DNA of 9,989 nucleotides, taken from the NCBI GenBank assembly GCA_019314185.1, contig JAFCZU010000078.1, forward strand, positions 1 to 9,989. Direction: 5' to 3'. This DNA comes from Deltaproteobacteria bacterium (GTDB lineage Bacteria; Desulfobacterota; Desulfobacteria; Desulfobacterales; ETH-SRB1). The notes under the pieces are model-generated. The model saw only the letters and a list, made by a program, of their open reading frames with translations. It was not told the DNA's origin and did not search any database. Shown piece after piece: positions 6,563 to 9,989 of this stretch. The translations under genes were made by a program, and so were the position numbers. Positions within the stretch are counted from its first letter, which is position 1. Every line of letters begins with the position of its first letter.

Positions 6563-9500
6563 ATGAAACTTGAACAAATCCTTGGCATCTGGCAACTCAC
6601 AAACAAAGGTAGAAGCATCCCTGTTAATTATTCCAGACTGTGTCGGGAAATCGAAAAACTGGATTCAGAAAAAGTTGGCTTTGATACAGTTCGTCAATTG
6701 GAAGAGGAAGGTTTTATATCAACTCTGCCAAATGGGAAAAGAAAACTTACTGACCTTGGCTTGAACACACGAATTCCTTTGCCTACGCGTCCGGTTATCA
6801 CAGAAAAGAGTACTGAACAAAACTGGGCCCGCTTCAAACGGCTTTGCGCTTATTACGCCGATTGTGTCACCCAATCAGAAAAGACACAGGAATACTTATT
6901 TGAATCGGATTTGAATACCAAGTATCTCCTGCCGTCATTGCCGATAGACTGGTTAAATGAAAAGAAAACAATAACGGTAAAGTTCAGTCGTACTGCCATC
7001 CCGGCAATCAACCGAATAAAAAGCCGAAAAGAAGACTCTGAAGATATCTATATTGGGTATCCGCTGAGCGCCTTCCACGATTCAAGAGGGGAAATGGCCT
7101 ACTCGCCAATTTTGCTTTTTCCGGTGGATATTATTTTTGACATCGCCCATTTTGGGTTAACAATCCGCCATGATGAAATCGAAATCAATCGCACATGGCT
7201 GGAATATAATGTCCCCCATGAAGACCATAAAGATGTACTCACCAGTATCTGCTTCTCTGCGGGAAACAAAACAGGTCTGCTTGATGCGGTGACAGCCGTT
7301 CAATATTTGACCAACCGGTTTCGTGTCGATTTAGATCCTGATTACTTAGACTACAATGTCGAACACCGCTCCAAAGGTATTACCAATTCGGCAGTGTTGT
7401 TTGTTGGTAATCCTCTTAAATTCAGCAAGACACTAAAAAAGGAACTGCAAGAAATATGTAAACAACCTCCTTATATCCTGGATCAGACAGCGTTAGCATA
7501 CATTTTCCGCGATCCACCACTTGAGAACCTATATGAAGATCAGACATCCATCCTGCCATTTGATTTTTTAAGTTTTCCTTCCAACCATGAACAACACGTT
7601 GCCTTGAAACAGGCATTAAATCAACCAGTTTCGAAGGTGACTGGCCCGCCAGGAACCGGAAAATCACAGGTGGCGGTTAACCTTATAGCAAACCTTGTCT
7701 TCTATGGAAAGTCTGCGCTTTTTGCCAGTAAAAACCACAAAGCGATCCACGCAATTGTTGAACGTGCTGAATCAGTCTCCCCTGAACTGCCATTGGTGCA
7801 ATTCTGCTCAACAGAAGATGGTGCTACTGGCGCAAGATGGACAACACAGCCTATTGATACGGTAATTGCAAAAGGTGATATTATCAGGCGAAAAAAAGGG
7901 ATCCTTGGGGATTTACAATCTCTTCGGGAATTCGAGGACTCGCTCGAAAATATTCGTGATTATGAGACGGTATTAGCAGCAATTGATAATGCCCGGGCAA
8001 AACTGCAAGAGATTGAGGCTAAATATGAATTAATTCTTCCTAAGATACCTGTTTCTGAAAAAGAATTAACTACAGAGTATCGGAGCAATCTTGAAAAGCA
8101 GGCAAATTGTATCGGTGAACAAATTGAAAATCCGACTCTGCTGCAAAAAATTATAGATTTTATCCTGATGCGCAAAATTAAAGCTCAGGATGCCGAGAAA
8201 AGATTAAGAAAACTCCTCCCGAATATTTCAGCAAGTGCAAAAAATTCAGAAACGTTTAAAAACCGCGTTTTACGGCTTTGTGGCGACATTGCTGATTATC
8301 TTTCAATACAGGATGAAAGATTGAGCCTTCATTGGCAGCCACTGGCTATTGAGGAAGATGAAATTACAAGATTGGCAAAGGAAATGTCATTTCGAAGTAA
8401 GCACCTGCACGACATTTTTTTAACCAATCGTACTACAGCTCTTCTTGAGGTACCCGAAACAATTCAGCAAGAGATAAAAGCTGCTTCCAATCGGATAGCC
8501 CGCCAGAACTTGCCGTTCCTGGCACAGGTACTCCCTGCGTCAAGCATTGAAGAAGCACAGGATTCATTCAGGCAATTTTTAAAATTATTTCCTGCATGGG
8601 CAACCACCCTGCTATCACTATCAAAAGCGTCTCCATGTGTGGCGGGCCTGTTTGACCGAGTAATTATTGACGAGGCTTCTCAATGTGAAATTCCGCCAAT
8701 TGTTCCGGCTCTTTATCGCTCCAGAGGGGTAACTGTTATCGGCGATCCCGCCCAATTCCCACCGGTAATAACCTTGCGGGAGACGCGTCACGCTCACATT
8801 CGCTTTACTAAGCATAAACTCACTGATCAGTCTGATGAACGATTCGATTTCTTAAATCATAATGCTTTTGATGTTGTCACGGTCTCTCCACTCATGTTGC
8901 GTGATCATTTTCGCTGCCATGAAGATATCGCAGCCTATTTCAATGAAGAATATTATACAAACAAGTTGAAAATTCGTACCGATTCAAATCGTCTAAAATT
9001 TCCTGAAAATATGGGATTTAAGCGGGCTCTGGTCTGGAAGGAGATTTCTGATTCTTTAAACGGAGAAATCTCTGCGGTTAAAGAATTACTCAGAGATCTG
9101 AAAAAGAATAACTACGAAGGAGAAATTGGAGTTATCTCACCATTCCGGAAGGTGGTAGATCGATTGAAACCGGAACTTTACAATTACCAGCCCCTGCTTA
9201 ATATAGAAAAGGATATCAATACCGCCAACGGTTTCCAGGGAGGTGAAAGAGATTTAATCATTCTCATTTTAGGTATAACAAGTAAACTGTCGAAAGGTCA
9301 GGATTGGTATGCCATTGCAGAAGAAAACCGATATATCTATAACGTCGCTGTCAGTCGCGCACGTGCCTGCTTGATTGTTGTTGGGGACAGAGATCAGGCA
9401 CGGCAATCACAATCCTCAGCCCTACGTAATCTGGCAAAGGATATTGAGCAGCGTCCCCAGAAAAGTCTTTCACAGTCACCAGGAGAAGAAATGCTGTACC

Positions 9501-9778
9501 AGGCCCTTTATGCAAAAGGACTGGAACCGAAACAGCAGTATCCATTAGTTGGCCGTTACCTCGACATGGCTCTTGTTGAGGTAAAAATAGACATCGAAGT
9601 TGACGGTGAGGCTTATCATTTAAATAAATACGGCGAAAGAAAACAGGATGATACCTACCGGGATCTACAGGTTACATCAGTCGGTTGGCGTGTCTGCCGC
9701 TTCTGGTTCAGAGAAATTCGTGACAATCTCGATGATTGTGTTAGCCGGGTTCAGGAACTAATAAAAGAACTGGTTTAG
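6563..9778 (+). CDS. SF1 UPF1-like helicase with C-terminal Vsr/DUF559 nuclease
   Basis: A 1,071-residue ATP-dependent helicase-nuclease, predicted cytosolic. Residues 1-68 look like a winged helix (FDTVRQLEEEGFI, then a wing and KLTDLG). Residues about 80-330 are an unassigned domain. The SF1 motifs follow: Q motif NHEQ (341-344), Walker A GPPGTGKS (361-368), Ia ASKNHKAI (388-395), II DEASQ (703-707), III GDPAQFPPV (727-735), IV-like RDHFRCH (780-786), V TANGFQGGERD (887-897), VI NVAVSRAR (927-934). A charged helical insertion at about 445-600 matches the stalk of UPF1/Dna2-type enzymes. The C-terminal 100 residues are a Vsr/DUF559-type endonuclease: SPGEE (972-976), D1001 in RYLDMAL, E1012 and D1014 in IEVDG, H1019, then the usual GWRVCRFW end. 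All catalytic positions look intact. Helicases with this nuclease are common in defence loci and are thought to unwind and cut foreign DNA, or possibly RNA-DNA hybrids. ATG 6563 is 2 nt after the previous stop, and a terminator follows 34 nt downstream. It is the likely effector of the operon. Confidence 0.95.
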   Translation: MKLEQILGIWQLTNKGRSIPVNYSRLCREIEKLDSEKVGFDTVRQLEEEGFISTLPNGKRKLTDLGLNTRIPLPTRPVITEKSTEQNWARFKRLCAYYADCVTQSEKTQEYLFESDLNTKYLLPSLPIDWLNEKKTITVKFSRTAIPAINRIKSRKEDSEDIYIGYPLSAFHDSRGEMAYSPILLFPVDIIFDIAHFGLTIRHDEIEINRTWLEYNVPHEDHKDVLTSICFSAGNKTGLLDAVTAVQYLTNRFRVDLDPDYLDYNVEHRSKGITNSAVLFVGNPLKFSKTLKKELQEICKQPPYILDQTALAYIFRDPPLENLYEDQTSILPFDFLSFPSNHEQHVALKQALNQPVSKVTGPPGTGKSQVAVNLIANLVFYGKSALFASKNHKAIHAIVERAESVSPELPLVQFCSTEDGATGARWTTQPIDTVIAKGDIIRRKKGILGDLQSLREFEDSLENIRDYETVLAAIDNARAKLQEIEAKYELILPKIPVSEKELTTEYRSNLEKQANCIGEQIENPTLLQKIIDFILMRKIKAQDAEKRLRKLLPNISASAKNSETFKNRVLRLCGDIADYLSIQDERLSLHWQPLAIEEDEITRLAKEMSFRSKHLHDIFLTNRTTALLEVPETIQQEIKAASNRIARQNLPFLAQVLPASSIEEAQDSFRQFLKLFPAWATTLLSLSKASPCVAGLFDRVIIDEASQCEIPPIVPALYRSRGVTVIGDPAQFPPVITLRETRHAHIRFTKHKLTDQSDERFDFLNHNAFDVVTVSPLMLRDHFRCHEDIAAYFNEEYYTNKLKIRTDSNRLKFPENMGFKRALVWKEISDSLNGEISAVKELLRDLKKNNYEGEIGVISPFRKVVDRLKPELYNYQPLLNIEKDINTANGFQGGERDLIILILGITSKLSKGQDWYAIAEENRYIYNVAVSRARACLIVVGDRDQARQSQSSALRNLAKDIEQRPQKSLSQSPGEEMLYQALYAKGLEPKQQYPLVGRYLDMALVEVKIDIEVDGEAYHLNKYGERKQDDTYRDLQVTSVGWRVCRFWFREIRDNLDDCVSRVQELIKELV

Positions 9779-9811
9779 TGAAGTTGGAATGATTAACGTT
9801 GTTTTTTAGGT

Positions 9812-9844
9812 AAAATCAGGGCAATGCCCCGGTTTTGATTTTTT
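9812..9844 (+). terminator. Rho-independent terminator closing the operon
   Basis: AAAATCAGGGC (9812-9822) pairs with GCCCCGGTTTT (9826-9836) across a three-base AAT loop. The 11-bp stem has one A/C mismatch and one T-G wobble. It is followed by GATTTTTT. It starts 34 nt after the stop of the helicase gene. The A-tract on the left arm also gives the stem some bidirectional character. Confidence 0.85.
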
Positions 9845-9989
9845 CAATTGAGGCGATATCTATCCTGACACAGGGGGATACATCCATTTGGAGATGGAAA
9901 CGGACGAACAGCAAGATTGCTTGAATTTGAAGCCCTACTTTCTTCAGGAGTGCCGGCTCCTTCTTCCCAACTATTGAGTAATCATTACA
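9845..9989. other. Downstream region without a convincing gene
   Basis: A + frame reads from ATG 9894 to TGA 9975-9977 (27 codons, starting METDEQQD) with GGAG too close to the ATG. A minus frame is open from the right edge to a stop at 9816-9818 and would run through the terminator stem. Another minus frame is open for about 45 codons to 9844-9846 but has stops at the right edge and no ATG. None is supported. A small hairpin, AGGAG (9946-9950) with CTCCT (9957-9961), is present. The minus frame could be the tail of a convergent neighbour, but this cannot be decided here. Confidence 0.3.

Noticed and set aside
9946..9961. Second small hairpin AGGAG/CTCCT as a terminator or attC-like site
   Set aside because: The stem is only five base pairs, there is no T-run, and no integron core sites are seen.
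9894..9977. 27-codon + strand ORF after the terminator
   Set aside because: The ribosome site is too close to the ATG, the length is short, and there is no recognisable content.

Overview
The window holds one compact block of four long genes, all on the + strand, between position 283 and a strong intrinsic terminator at 9812-9844. The gaps are 6, 2 and 2 nt, which indicates a single operon. Composition is moderately AT-rich and translation uses the ordinary bacterial code. No ribosomal, metabolic or taxonomic marker gene is present. The style (weak Shine-Dalgarno sites, coupled genes, mixed codon usage) fits a mesophilic, probably Gram-negative bacterium, but the lineage cannot be named from this sequence.

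Layout. 1-113: probable last codons of an upstream gene cut by the window edge. 114-282: short non-coding leader with an ACAGCGCTGT palindrome and AT-rich inverted motifs. 283-1530: membrane-anchored protein that is almost entirely coiled coil. 1537-3471: a second membrane-anchored coiled-coil protein carrying a C-terminal McrB-type AAA+ ATPase. 3474-6560: a large protein with an N-terminal segment resembling McrC-associated DUF2357 proteins, a central region that I read as a divergent actin/Hsp70-fold nucleotide-binding domain, and a helical C-terminus. 6563-9778: an SF1 (UPF1/Dna2-like) helicase with a winged-helix-like N-terminus and a C-terminal Vsr/DUF559-type PD-(D/E)XK nuclease. 9779-9989: terminator, then about 145 nt with no convincing gene.

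Working together (inference). The operon combines a motor ATPase of the McrB type, a DUF2357-like partner, an Hsp70/actin-like module, and a helicase-nuclease effector, and it anchors at least two components at the membrane. McrB-type ATPases, DUF2357 proteins and UPF1-like helicases with Vsr nucleases are all typical of anti-phage defence islands, so a membrane-tethered defence system is the best overall hypothesis. The combination resembles type IV restriction and coiled-coil-nuclease (CoCoNuT-like) loci in its parts. The TM-coiled-coil-McrB fusion plus the Hsp70-like protein is not an arrangement I recognise as a named system. No hallmark of mobility (integrase, transposase, tRNA, att repeats) is seen inside the window.
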